From: Endomychus coccineus | Lineage: Eukaryota > Arthropoda > Insecta > Coleoptera > Endomychidae | Direction: 5' to 3' | DNA: 64,000 nucleotides | NCBI GenBank assembly: GCA_958510875.1 | Contig: OY294067.1 | Span: forward strand, 107,664,921-107,728,920 | Shown: piece by piece, positions 10,592 through 19,656 of the stretch | Position numbering within the stretch: position 1 is the first letter of the stretch | How the letters are laid out: every line of letters starts with the position of its first letter | Notes under the pieces: model-generated | What the model was told of the DNA's origin: nothing | The model's input: only the letters and a program-made list of their open reading frames with translations | The model's database searches: none | Position numbers and translations under genes: made by a program

Positions 10592-12202
10592 CAGGGCCGC
10601 GCCGACCCCCCACAGCGCCTGTGTTGGAAACCTATGAAGCGCCTCTTTTTTTCACGAGTCTTCATGTTACAACTTATGTTGTTTTATTATTTGTTAATTT
10701 TGACCGAAATAAATGTTCTCCAGTTTTATATACTTAGATAATATTTTCCTAAATAGGTAAAACCAGTTCGCTTCCGCTTGCCAATTACTGCGAAAAATAA
10801 AACACGAATTTAATTTTTACATACTTTATTTATGATGTTATATCTAATTGTATACTTTGATATTAATAACAAAATAGCTGACTTTCCTAATAATACTGAT
10901 TTAACTATCACGTATGCTATATCCACATCATTATTTAATTTTTTGAAAAGAGACTGACACTACAGAATTTCTTCACACAAATCATCGGCGTTAATATCCA
11001 ATGAATCATTTGTAGAAAGTTTTTTCTGCAAATGATGACAGCTACTTCTCAATCGACTTTGATCTTGGTCATCACTTAGTTTGAATAAAAAATTAAACAC
11101 GTCATTTTGATTATTCAATAAATTAAATCTTTCGTCTACGGAGGATAAAGCTTGATCCAATATATAAAAAATAGATTAATTTCAAAAGCGGTCTTCAGAT
11201 CATTTATAGTATGGTCTTCGTGTTCATAATCAAAACTCTTTGGAGTCTAACGACGTCTTAGGGGTCTGGATCTGGAAGTTTCAAATTCAGCCTCGACATC
11301 TAATTTTTCGGCAATTTTCATGGCATCATTTACAATTTCCTCAAAATTTGCGTCGGTTCTAATTTTTATCATAAACTTCTTTAATTCCGTTAAAGCATCT
11401 AAAGCAACTTGCATATTCATATCGATGGACTGCAGAATTTTGCTCACAAAATTTATGTTTGTCAAAATCATATGTTATATATTTAGTGAACAAATGAATG
11501 AAAAGGAGCATATTTTTTCTTCTGGACATTTAGCGTCATATTTTGCCTTCTGATCATATGATATACCATTTGATATTTCATATAAGGCATCATAAATTTC
11601 TGGTAAATTTGTAAACAGCGGTTTGAAAGCATCTATTCTGCTTGACCATCTTGTTTCAGACAATGGTTTTAAGGTCAGATTTATGACATGTTTTTTTAGT
11701 ATATCCCATCTTTTGGTAGAGGACGAAAAATATTTATATAATTCTTGCACAATACTAAAAATCCAGTCGTATGATGATTGAGATTGGCAGCGTCGTTTAC
11801 TATTAAATTTAAACTATGGCTAGCGCACGGTACATAGAAAGCGCGGGGATTTAGATCCAGCAATCTTTTTTGAAGACCATTATTCTTAACGCGCATATTT
11901 GATCCATTATCATAGCCCTGTCCCCTTAGGTTGTTTATGTGCAAATTAATTTCGGCTGTTTTTCTACTATAAATGACGTTAATCCAGCGCCAGTTGTATG
12001 GATAATTGGACAGAAAGGTAGGAAATGCTCCCTCATTTCCAACTTTCTATTTTCTGTGTTAAAATAGACAAATATTATTATAATACTAATTTATTCATCG
12101 ATACTCCACTACAAAGAATATGTTGTTGTGTAAGGCGGCGCCTCTATTGTCTTGGCGCCTGTGTGCGCCGCACACTTCGCACACAGGGGCGGCGCGGCCC
12201 TG
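10592..12202 (-). mobile_element. hAT-superfamily transposon, 1.6 kb, internally deleted
   Basis: Ends CAGGGCCGCGCC and GGCGCGGCCCTG are perfect 12-bp inverted repeats, flanked by an exact 8-bp duplication TTGAGGGT (10584-10591 and 12203-12210). GC-rich ends contrast with an AT-rich body. The body encodes only the C-terminal half of a ZMYM1-like hAT transposase on the minus strand, so the copy depends on other elements for movement. Confidence 0.93.
10960..11944 (-). pseudogene. ZMYM1-like hAT transposase, C-terminal half
   Basis: Reading leftward, 11944-11696 gives GQGYDNGSNMRVKNNGLQKR, then FYVPCASHSLNLIVNDAA. Next, 11750-11475 gives LKPLSETRWSSRIDAFKPL. Then 11471-11247 and 11160-10960 give the C-terminal helical part, including LDQALSSVDERFNLLNNQND. 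These blocks, in this order, are characteristic of the hAT transposases annotated in insects as zinc-finger MYM-type protein 1-like. Frame changes occur near 11720, 11473 and 11200. The zinc finger and N-terminal catalytic region are missing, consistent with an internal deletion. Confidence 0.88.
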
Positions 12203-12308
12203 TTGAGGGTTTCCAATAATCCAGTTTTCCAATTAAGCAGGTTTAAAATTATAGTTGTCTCATTTACAGAGACCCCCGCTTGCAGAGGTCGAAATGTGTC
12301 GTTATGTA

Positions 12309-12423
12309 TGTTTTGAAATACTGGTTTTTCTGAAATTGCATTTTTTCGAATTGCCAATAAACATGTAGTTATTCCATTTATCAATTATTGCTTATAAACC
12401 TACACACGCTGATACGATATAAC
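12309..12423 (+). repeat. Direct repeat, copy 2
   Basis: Nearly identical to 10149-10263. The MULE at 12424-13118 has inserted into this copy; the matching sequence continues at 13119-13140. Confidence 0.9.
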
Positions 12424-13118
12424 GATTGGGTGACACTTTTTCCACTCCATTTTTTCCACTGGTATATTTTTCAACTAGTTTTTTTTTCCAATAACCTTTT
12501 TTCTCTAGTAATGATTTTCCACCAATTCGAAAATAGTATAATTGAAATGATTTGAACAAGTATCATAGCAACGACAGTTTGATACGTTGAACTGACAGTT
12601 TGACCTAACACATTGGTCTGACAGTTATCCCCTCTCCCTGTGGAACATGTACGAGCCCGTGTTACAAAATCTGTCGAGGACCAACAATGTGTCGGAAGGT
12701 TGGCACAACAGATTCCAGGTGGTTGTGGGGAAAAACCACCCTAGTCTTTACGCCTTCCTCCTAGAGCTACAGAAAAAACAAGGAGACACCGAGGCCAAGA
12801 TCCGCGAGCTGGATTTAGGCCACAAAATTAAAAAAACTACACGGCAGTCCAGAGTGAAAAACGAAGAGCGAATAAACAATTTAGTTCGCCAATATGAAGA
12901 TAGGAAAAGTGGAGGCGAAGTTTTGGAATATTTAAAAGCTGTCGGTCACCATATACAATTTTGATATCCATTTATAAAACTATTAAATGTATTAAAAAAT
13001 AAACTGGAGGAAAAAATAAACTGGTGGAAAAATGTATTAGTGGAAAAATATATTAGTGGAAAAAGCGGAGTGGAAAAAGCAGAGTGAAAAAAATGGAGTG
13101 GAGAAAATGGGTCCCACC
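12424..13118 (+). mobile_element. Small MULE (Mutator-like element), 695 bp
   Basis: Flanked by an exact 9-bp duplication CGATATAAC (12415-12423 and 13119-13127), the length typical of MULEs. The uninterrupted target is seen at about 10255-10263. The ends (GATTGGGTGACAC and GGGTCCCACC) are imperfect inverted repeats. Both subterminal regions consist of iterated TTTTTCCACT-like units in opposite orientation. It carries only a transposase C-terminal fragment. Confidence 0.85.
12647..12964 (+). pseudogene. MULE transposase C-terminal fragment, 105 codons
   Basis: Starts inside a tryptophan-containing block (SLWNMYEPVLQNLSRTNN in frame from about 12632), followed by SEGWHNRFQ and HPSLYAFLLELQKKQ. 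The RTNN..EGWHxxF pattern is the conserved C-terminal signature of MULE transposases. The catalytic DDE part is absent. The open frame ends at TGA 12962-12964. Probably captured or left behind by internal deletion. Confidence 0.8.
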
Positions 13119-13127
13119 CGATATAAC

Positions 13128-13689
13128 AAACCGAAATACATCTTCGTACCCAGAATCACATACATTCAAATCGAGCGTGCCAATCAATGATTAACAGTAA
13201 ACAAAAGAGCATAAAAAAATAAAGTAGAAACAGAATTATTATAAATAAGCGACATGGGCACAAACCACAAAGTAGAAAAGACGAACGGATAAACTAATAA
13301 AGCAATAACAAATCGAATAATGTTTCAGTTTGGGATTGATACACAAGCTATTTATTTGTTATTACTTGTAGTTATCAGTAACACAAGAATTGAATCGAGT
13401 ACAATCGAAACAACGCCGTCAATTATGTGCTGTGCTCCACACTGACACTACAAATATTAATAAGTATCTTCTACCCCTACAATTCAAGTCATCAGTATCC
13501 GAGTGAATAGTCGGTTTTTTAAAACATTCGAATTATGTACAATTTAGCCCGCCCTCCAAACCCTTTGTAAATAAATTACCGAAATTTCCAAATCATAAAT
13601 TCATAAAGTTCGAAACAAAGACTACCTGAGGTGCGGGCATCCGGTAAGGAACCATTAATAGAAACTATAAAAGACTTCACTCTGTAGAT
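13128..13689. other. No recognisable feature
   Basis: AT-rich sequence between the MULE and a PLE remnant; nothing supportable was seen. Confidence 0.4.
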
Positions 13690-13800
13690 ACACTAACACT
13701 ATAAATAAGAAGTAATAGCTGCGCCATTATTCACTAAAATAGTGTTAAAGTACTGAGAACTACCAAGTAGCCATCATCAGAGTAAACTCTGATCTTTCAT
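13690..13800 (-). repeat. PLE-B terminal repeat remnant with damaged hammerhead motif
   Basis: On the minus strand CTGATGATGGCTACTTGGTAG is followed directly by TTCTCAGTACTTTAACACTAT; the usual GCCGAAAGG segment has been lost. The flanks match the terminal repeats at 16572 and 17452. It is a solitary scrap of the PLE-B family. Confidence 0.6.
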
Positions 13801-14630
13801 TCATCAAGGAATTTGTTTCCACATGAAGTGAATTAAACCGATATATTACTAATTTTTCACTTGAAATCATTAATTTCGAATAATATTCATTTTTGGCTCT
13901 AAAAGTGTTATACGTACAGTTGAATAGTAAGCCATAAAATCTCAAAATATGCATTACATGCTGAATACAAACCCTTTTTCCATGACGTAAAATACTAAAA
14001 ACATGTGTCTTATGACATTTAATATGAATATGCTTATTCCCAAACAAATATGCAAGTCATGACATTGGCAATTTATTTGAATTTACTACATATGTGTCTC
14101 ACAACTCTATTTTTTATACTCTAAGTATCATCATAATATTTTGCTGCGAAAGTCATTCCGATAAAGGACTATGGAAACTTTACTTTCATGACACCACATA
14201 GTAAACAATTTAATGTAATCTTATATAGATTTCAGGATTAGCTCTATTGCGACAAAAACTAAAAAGGGACCTCACTACTTCGATGGCGTCATTTTTTAAA
14301 TTTTAAAATAGTAATTTGATGCACTTCTGCAGGATACATGTAAGATCATCAATATGATGATACATTCAAACCAGATAAACACGCTTTTTGATTGTTGATA
14401 TAGGTATAAGATTATAAAAAGACGAACTTTAGAATTTCAAATCAATTGATTGATTTTGTAACTTGTACATTTCAAAAAGTCTATTTGTCTATTTTCGAAC
14501 TGATAAATTTTAAATTCAATGAAGACTAAGTTGTTTTGTGCAAGTTTTGACATTTTCCTACATTCATTATTTTGTAAAGAATTTAACAGGCAATATACAC
14601 CAATTTGAAATCTATTTATAACATGGAGAT
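13801..14630. other. No recognisable feature
   Basis: AT-rich; a 95-codon minus-strand frame at 13760-14047 shows no motif. Confidence 0.4.
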
Positions 14631-14631
14631 A

Positions 14632-15630
14632 TTAAAATACATTTGGATGAAAATTAGTGCAATAAATATTAAATTTATTATGGAAAGTCTCACACGCATT
14701 TGTAGTCCTCTGCAAACTTCCTGTATTTGCAGCCCAAATGTCTGGAGGAAATATTGCAGTGTCGCCAATGTAGATGTCTACTAGGTAGTCGCAAAACTGT
14801 TGTACTTTTGGATTGGCTGGCATGTCGGCACACAATTCGAAAACAAACACGTCTGCTACGGTCTGTGGATGTAGATATGTTAAAGCGAAGATCTGATTCA
14901 CCCATTTCTCTATTTCTGTGTTGTTTCATATTCTATGGACAAACCCAAATTCTATATTTCAAGCCACCATGCTTGCGCCAAATAAAATCTGCATCCTATG
15001 ATTTCCGATGATGGAAAATTTTCTTCAATTGAGTTACGTGCGGCTAGCTCAAAATCGGAAACAATTGAGTGTCGTCGAAAAGTCAGTCCGTTTTCTTGAG
15101 TTGTCCGCAAAATATAATGTTTTTTGTGTCTTATTTGGCAAAAGGCAAAATAGGAAAGGTATGTAAATGTCGTTTTTGTAAATATGCGCTGTGTACAAGC
15201 TGGTCAAAAAAATGTTGATAATAATTGAATGGTTCATTCATAAGAATGATGTCGCTCAAGTTAATTAAATAAGTTTGTTTATCAGCAAAAATAATTCGTC
15301 CTTTACTGTTTTAATCTCAATTTCGTTGAGTAACATTTACGTATCTTCTTGTGTTGGAGGCAGTTTTTGTAAATTAAGACTTTGACGCCCAATAGAGTTC
15401 CTTATGTATGTAACATCTCTTCTGGACAGTATATTGGAGTAGTTCAGGAGAATTTATTTTCTACTTCTTTATGAATAAGTTTTGAAGGTTTAGTGTTGAG
15501 TTCCTCTTTTGCTTTCCTTTTACAAATATCGTTTATTTTTTGTCGATTTAATTTTGAAGCGTCCACGCTAGCATGATTATGTTTGTCTCGAAAATGTAAA
15601 ATTACATCCATTGGTGCAGACGTTGCAGTT
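14632..15630 (-). pseudogene. MULE transposase pseudogene
   Basis: Reading leftward from 15630: APMDVILHFRDKHNH and KRKAKEELNTKPSKLIHKEV (zinc-binding N-terminal part). Then, near 15240-15100, MNHSIIINIFLTSLYT and IPFLFCLLPNKTQKTL (first part of the DDE domain). Then LAQAWW near 14970. Finally, at 14901-14632, a C-terminal block with FPPDIWAANTGSLQRTTNAC and ETFHNKFN. The order matches a full MULE transposase shortened by deletions and broken by several frameshifts and stops. It is a different lineage from the small MULE at 12424. No terminal repeats could be delimited. Confidence 0.82.
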
Positions 15631-15754
15631 AGTTATTGAGCAAATCAATTTTCTATTTCGATGTTCTTCAACAAAATATCAAGTTGATTAAGACTAGAAA
15701 GACCATATCGTTATTATTTGAATTAAAAAGTATTAAATAATGACATTCACTCAC
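15631..15754. other. Probable intron sequence next to the ankyrin exon
   Basis: No coding signal. It directly follows the minus-strand donor at 15749-15754. Confidence 0.35.
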
Positions 15755-15845
15755 GTCTGCAAAAGATAGTCAATAGCATCCAATGATTCGTCTTCCACAG
15801 CTACGTGTAGTGGTGTATCTCCCGCTTCATCCAAGCAGTTCAAAT
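15755..15845 (-). CDS. Candidate host-gene exon encoding an ankyrin repeat segment, 91 nt
   Basis: On the minus strand an acceptor (TTTCTATTGTTCAG) precedes, and a strong donor (GTGAGTGAAT) follows, an open 91-nt segment. Read with two leading bases it gives LNCLDEAGDTPLHVAVEDES followed by LDAIDYLLQT. GDTPLHVAV and the terminal LLQ fit the TPLHxA helix-loop-helix of ankyrin repeats, which mediate protein-protein contacts. It begins with 2 nt and ends with 2 nt of split codons. The parent gene is unidentified. Other minus-strand candidate exons lie to the right (25256, 30867, 33814), but the phases are not directly contiguous. Confidence 0.6.
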
Positions 15846-16242
15846 CTGAACAATAGAAAGAACAATATTCAGAATTGTTGAAGAAAATGTGAGACTATGA
15901 CGATGAGTGAACGTAAAACAATGACACATTCGGAAAATTCAACTGCTCATAATTTGGCCACCAATGTGAGTTTCGCTTGAACATGCCCCGATTCCTATTC
16001 GAATATTTCGAATCACCACAGATATTCAGCGCAAAATATCTTCATATACTTATCACTTCATACTACAAACGAATGTGAATATAATCTACTCCATATTTGA
16101 ATTAACAAGAGAAAACTATCAATGAATACATCTTTTGACCTCAGTTTCTCATGGAGTGCTATTTAGAGTAGAGAAAGGAAAACGAAAATAAAGCAAAAAC
16201 GCCAAAGGAAATAATGGTATACATAAATATATAATGAAGTTG
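15846..16242. other. No recognisable feature
   Basis: AT-rich, presumably intronic to the minus-strand gene; nothing identified. Confidence 0.35.
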
Positions 16243-16360
16243 TATATAAATTTTCGGAAAATAGGTCACATTAACGCATATGCTTATCATTTTCGTCTTT
16301 ACTAAAGTTTTGGTCTCACGGCCATCATCAGGAGTGACTTATCGTTTTTGTAAATTTCAT
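16243..16360 (-). repeat. PLE-A tail remnant with degraded hammerhead motif
   Basis: The minus strand of 16295-16337 carries CTGATGATGGCCGTGAGACC followed by AAAACTTTAGTA and AAGAC. CUGAUGA and stem II are kept, but the GAA box has become AAA. The neighbouring AATAGGTCACATTAAC and TTTTCGTCTTTAC are shared with the PLE-A copies at 26549, 43028 and 55085. Confidence 0.65.
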
Positions 16361-16639
16361 CTTAGATCTACAACTTTCCAAATAAAGAACTGAACTGAAG
16401 AAAATATGCTTGTACTTAAAACCTTCATTGTTACATAATCTGCAATTATCTACTTAAGATCAGCAAAATATTCCTTCATTGTGGATTTAGCCGGAATTGT
16501 GTAATATTCATAGGTTATCAGGGGACTATTGGAATTTCGGTTTCCTACAATCGGCTAGGTTGGTACTTGTAATAAACTATAAAAGAGTACACACTGTGGA
16601 TATATTGATAAGAAATAATCACCTTTATCCGCTAAAAAT

Positions 16640-16697
16640 ACTATTAAAGTACTGAGGGAGGACTTTTCGGCTACCAAGTAGCCATCATCAGAGTAAA
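16640..16697 (-). ncRNA. Type I hammerhead ribozyme motif (PLE-B), core intact
   Basis: Minus strand: CTGATGA, then stem II GGCTA/TAGCC closed by CTTGG, then GAA, then stem III AAGT/ACTT around an 11-nt loop, then a U at the cleavage position. One unpaired U lies between CTGATGA and stem II. Flanking stem I pairing (TACT with AGTA) needs a two-base offset, so activity is uncertain. Confidence 0.5.
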
Positions 16698-16849
16698 CTA
16701 AATTATAGATCAAAGTGTGCATTCTTAAATACTATTTGGGGATAATAATGTTAACAATGGGTTACCCTCAGCTGGAGATGAATCGGAATTTTTATAAATT
16801 GCTTTTTCGTTTATACATTTCTATTCCTCCTAAATTACCTCATAGATTA

Positions 16850-17460
16850 TTGAACGTCCCTTTGAGCCAGCAAAATTATAACAACAAAGTTGAGAAACTT
16901 AAGCAAATTGCGTTGGACAATAGTTACTACAACTCTTTGATCAATAACTTAATTTCTAAGCAAAAAAAGAAATTGTAACGTGGCTAATTAACCAAATTAG
17001 AGCCATTACTCTCACATGCTACAATAAAATTCAAAAGTTTCACTTATCATTCTTCAGTAATTCCACAGTTTGTTTCCTAAATTCGCAATACAACCTAGAT
17101 ATAAGAACAAGTTATAACGTCTTTAAAGTTTCTGATTTCGACAAATCCGGGATTTACAAAATCAATTCTGAGTCGTGTTCAAAATGCTATGTGGGTCAAA
17201 CTAGAAAGAATATTTCAACTCGTTATGAGTTGTTACTCATATAAAGAAAAATAATGGTGAAAAATCAGCGGTAGCCGAACATATTTCAAATAGAGGTCAC
17301 ACCATTTCTCAAGAAAGTTTATCACTTTTATAACACAGTACAGACCAATATCTAGGTAATTTAGAAGGGATGGAAATGTATAAGCGAGAAAGCAATTTAT
17401 TAAATTCCGATTTATCTCCAGCTAAGGGTAACGCATTGCTTACATTTTTATCCCCAAATA
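16850..17460 (+). pseudogene. PLE-B GIY-YIG endonuclease domain, degenerate
   Basis: 16850-16978 is open and gives the linker VPLSQQNYNNKVEKLKQIAL. After frameshifts, 17150-17260 gives GIYKINSESCSKCYVGQTRK followed by NISTRYE, the GIY...YVGQT motif and conserved Arg of the GIY-YIG nuclease fold. AEHI and GHTISQESLSLL follow near 17270-17330. Several stops separate these parts. The nuclease would nick target DNA to prime reverse transcription in an active element. Confidence 0.8.
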
Positions 17461-17494
17461 GTATTTGAACAGGCACATTTCGATTTATAATTTA

Positions 17495-17552
17495 GTTTAC
17501 TCTGATTATGGGTACTTGATAGCCGAAAGGTCCTCAGTACTTTAATAGTATT
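17495..17552 (+). ncRNA. Degraded hammerhead motif (PLE-B, right end)
   Basis: CTGATTATGGGTACTTGATAGCC followed by GAAAGGTCCTCAGTACTTTAA. The CUGAUGA box carries G-to-T (CTGATTA) and stem II has mismatches, so it is probably inactive. AGGT/ACTT stem III is retained. Confidence 0.5.
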
Positions 17553-17604
17553 TTTATTGGATAAGGGTGATTATTTCTTATCAATAGAGGTACTTTTAAT
17601 TAAA

Positions 17605-18300
17605 TACGGAATGAAGAAGAACCGGTTGGAAAGTGTTTGTGGTTGATGTCGTCTTATCATGTGCCGAGATAGGATCGACGCCTGGCACTAGCAAACCTGC
17701 ACTTACCGACTGGATCTAGCTTTAGGAAGGAGGAAACCACGGTATAGGAAAGGCTGGTAGTGCATCTCCCTTTATGAAAAATGAAGCGCTTATCGGACCG
17801 ATTCGTGTAGACTCCACAAGGTGGCGTTACTATCGGAACCCGCATCTTCCAATGTTTTAATGAGAGAGCATTGCGCCTGAACAAATGATGACCTTCTAAG
17901 CACGTAATATCTTATACATAGCTTAGGTTCGGGACCCGATCATAGCGACGCCGTGCGGATTTCTAACGCACCGGGAAGGTAAGAGAGTCACTCCTACCAC
18001 GTATTAAAGTATACGACACTACCAGCCTTTCCTATACCGTGGAGGAAACCCAGCTGATACTGTGATCGCACACCTGGACAGATTCCGTACAAGTGTTGCA
18101 GGCAAAGATTAAACCTTGAGAGTGGACCAGGGATAATCACGTCTTATTTCTGAGAGTAACTGAGATCGGGCACACTGTGCATTGTTTCTCGGTTCGGGCA
18201 CTTTCTGTGAAACACACGAAGCTTAGAGTCTATTTGATCACTCCATTCGTAGTCTGTGTATCGTAATTAGAATATTTTTTAATAATATATTATTTTTTTC
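17605..18300. other. Unclassified GC-richer segment with a 26-bp inverted repeat
   Basis: A perfect 26-bp inverted repeat lies at 17737-17762 and 18017-18042 (core CTTTCCTATACC). A 75-codon minus-strand frame (17657-17884) covers one half but has no recognised motif. Base composition differs from the surrounding AT-rich DNA, suggesting an inserted element of unknown type. Confidence 0.4.
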
Positions 18301-18529
18301 ATATACACACAACGTCAAAAGTCTTGGACCCCCTCTATATCAAATGATTCGAATAAGCCTGATTATTTTTCTTACTGTGGTAAAAAGTACCATGTATATA
18401 AGGTATGAAAAAGACAAAAAAGAGATGTCAATAATGAATCCTGACTTTATTATCAATGTTTTGACAGCAGTGAAAGCATATTCAGCCAAGTGACTAGTGT
18501 ATTAATTTCTTTTGATTTTTTGAATTATC

Positions 18530-19500
18530 ATGCCTGGTCGTGAAATTTCTGCGTTTAATCGAGCAAGAATTACTGTTTTACACGATGGAGGGCACTCTTA
18601 TCATTGGATCTCGGAAATGTTGGGCATTCCTAGATCATCTGTTGTGCAAATAGTTCACAGGTACCAAGAAGTCAAAACAGTGGAAAACAGACCACGTAGT
18701 GGACGTCCTCGAGTGTCTAACGAAAGGGAAGCTCGTTATTTGGTGCAATATGCTCGCAGACACCGCACAGCTTCAGCTTCAACTCTCAGAAGCCACTTTC
18801 AGCGTATGTTCCGTCGTGTTATATCGACACCCACACTTCAGAGAAGACTCCATCATGCAAATTTACGTGCTAGAAGACCATTACGGGTCCCCACTCTACT
18901 TCCAAGACATTGTGCAGCCCGTCTCCGATGGGCGCGAGAGCACAGGGGTTGGCATTTGCAGCAGTGGAGGTGAGTGTTATTCATAGACGAAATCAGATTT
19001 GGACTGGTGAGTGATGACAATCGGCAGTCTGGAGAGAACCAGGTCGTCAACACCGACTAAATTTTCCCCGGGAAGTTGCTCCCTATCAAGGGGGTACTGT
19101 AATGTTTTGGGGTGGAATAATGCTTAACAGCCACACCCCATTAATTCACATTCCACAGAATATGACCAGCCAAATTTACGTCGAACAGGTTATTACGCCC
19201 ATTATCTGTCCCATACATAACGAATTAGGCCCGACCACATCGCGCAAGAAGGATGCAGGGTACACTTCAAGCAGGACATATTAATAGATTGGATTGGCCA
19301 GCCAACTCGCCGAATATGAATCCGATTGAAAACATGTGGGATTACATAAGTAGAGCCATTCACAATTAAATTAACCCACCTCAGACTGCAGAAGAGTTAG
19401 TCGTCGCAGCGGTAGAGGAATGTAACAATATACCACAAGACACTATAATTCGCTTGATTATTTCAATGCACAGACATGTGTCAACATGTTATTCCAACGT
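18530..19500 (+). pseudogene. Tc1-like transposase pseudogene
   Basis: The first 147 codons (18530-18973) are open: paired HTH domain with ISEMLGIPRSSVVQIVHRY, the GRPR AT-hook-like motif (RSGRPR, about residues 58-63) and the second HTH. A TGA at 18971 interrupts just before VLFIDEIRFG, the first catalytic Asp. TVMFWGGIML follows at about 19096. The second Asp block is deleted, but LDWPANSPNMNPIENMWDYI near 19290-19350 keeps the third-position Glu in NPIENMW (DD34E type). At least two stops and several frameshifts make it inactive. Confidence 0.88.
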
Positions 19501-19656
19501 GGAGGAGGAAATACCGACTATTAGTCAGTGTACAACATGTTTCATTACTTTTTTATTCAATACTTTTTTCAACATTTTTTACTTTTTAATTTTCTAAGTA
19601 TCCCAGCTTGTGTAAAATAATCATTTCACGAGAAATAGATTGAACAAACAATATAG

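Larger units (their letters stand above)
10529..12252. mobile_element. Pogo/Tigger-type MITE split by a hAT insertion
   Basis: The left end TACAGTGAAACCTGGTTAAT and the right end AATTAAGCAGGTTTAAAATT are imperfect inverted repeats of the pogo kind. Without the 1.6-kb hAT insertion and one copy of its 8-bp duplication the element would be about 105 bp. The right boundary is approximate. Confidence 0.5.
16572..17590 (+). mobile_element. Penelope-like element PLE-B, truncated copy with inverted terminal repeats
   Basis: A 1.0-kb copy whose ends are inverted repeats (16572 to about 16850 and about 17340-17590). Each contains a hammerhead-type motif pointing outward relative to the centre. The middle encodes the C-terminal linker and GIY-YIG endonuclease in the plus orientation. 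PLEs are retroelements that pair a telomerase-like reverse transcriptase with a GIY-YIG nuclease and often have tandem or inverted pseudo-LTRs. The reverse transcriptase part is missing here. Confidence 0.8.

Noticed and set aside
16715..16978. Methionine-started ORF of 87 codons as an independent gene
   Set aside because: Its first part is antisense to the PLE-B terminal arm; only the part after about 16850 is PLE linker sequence.
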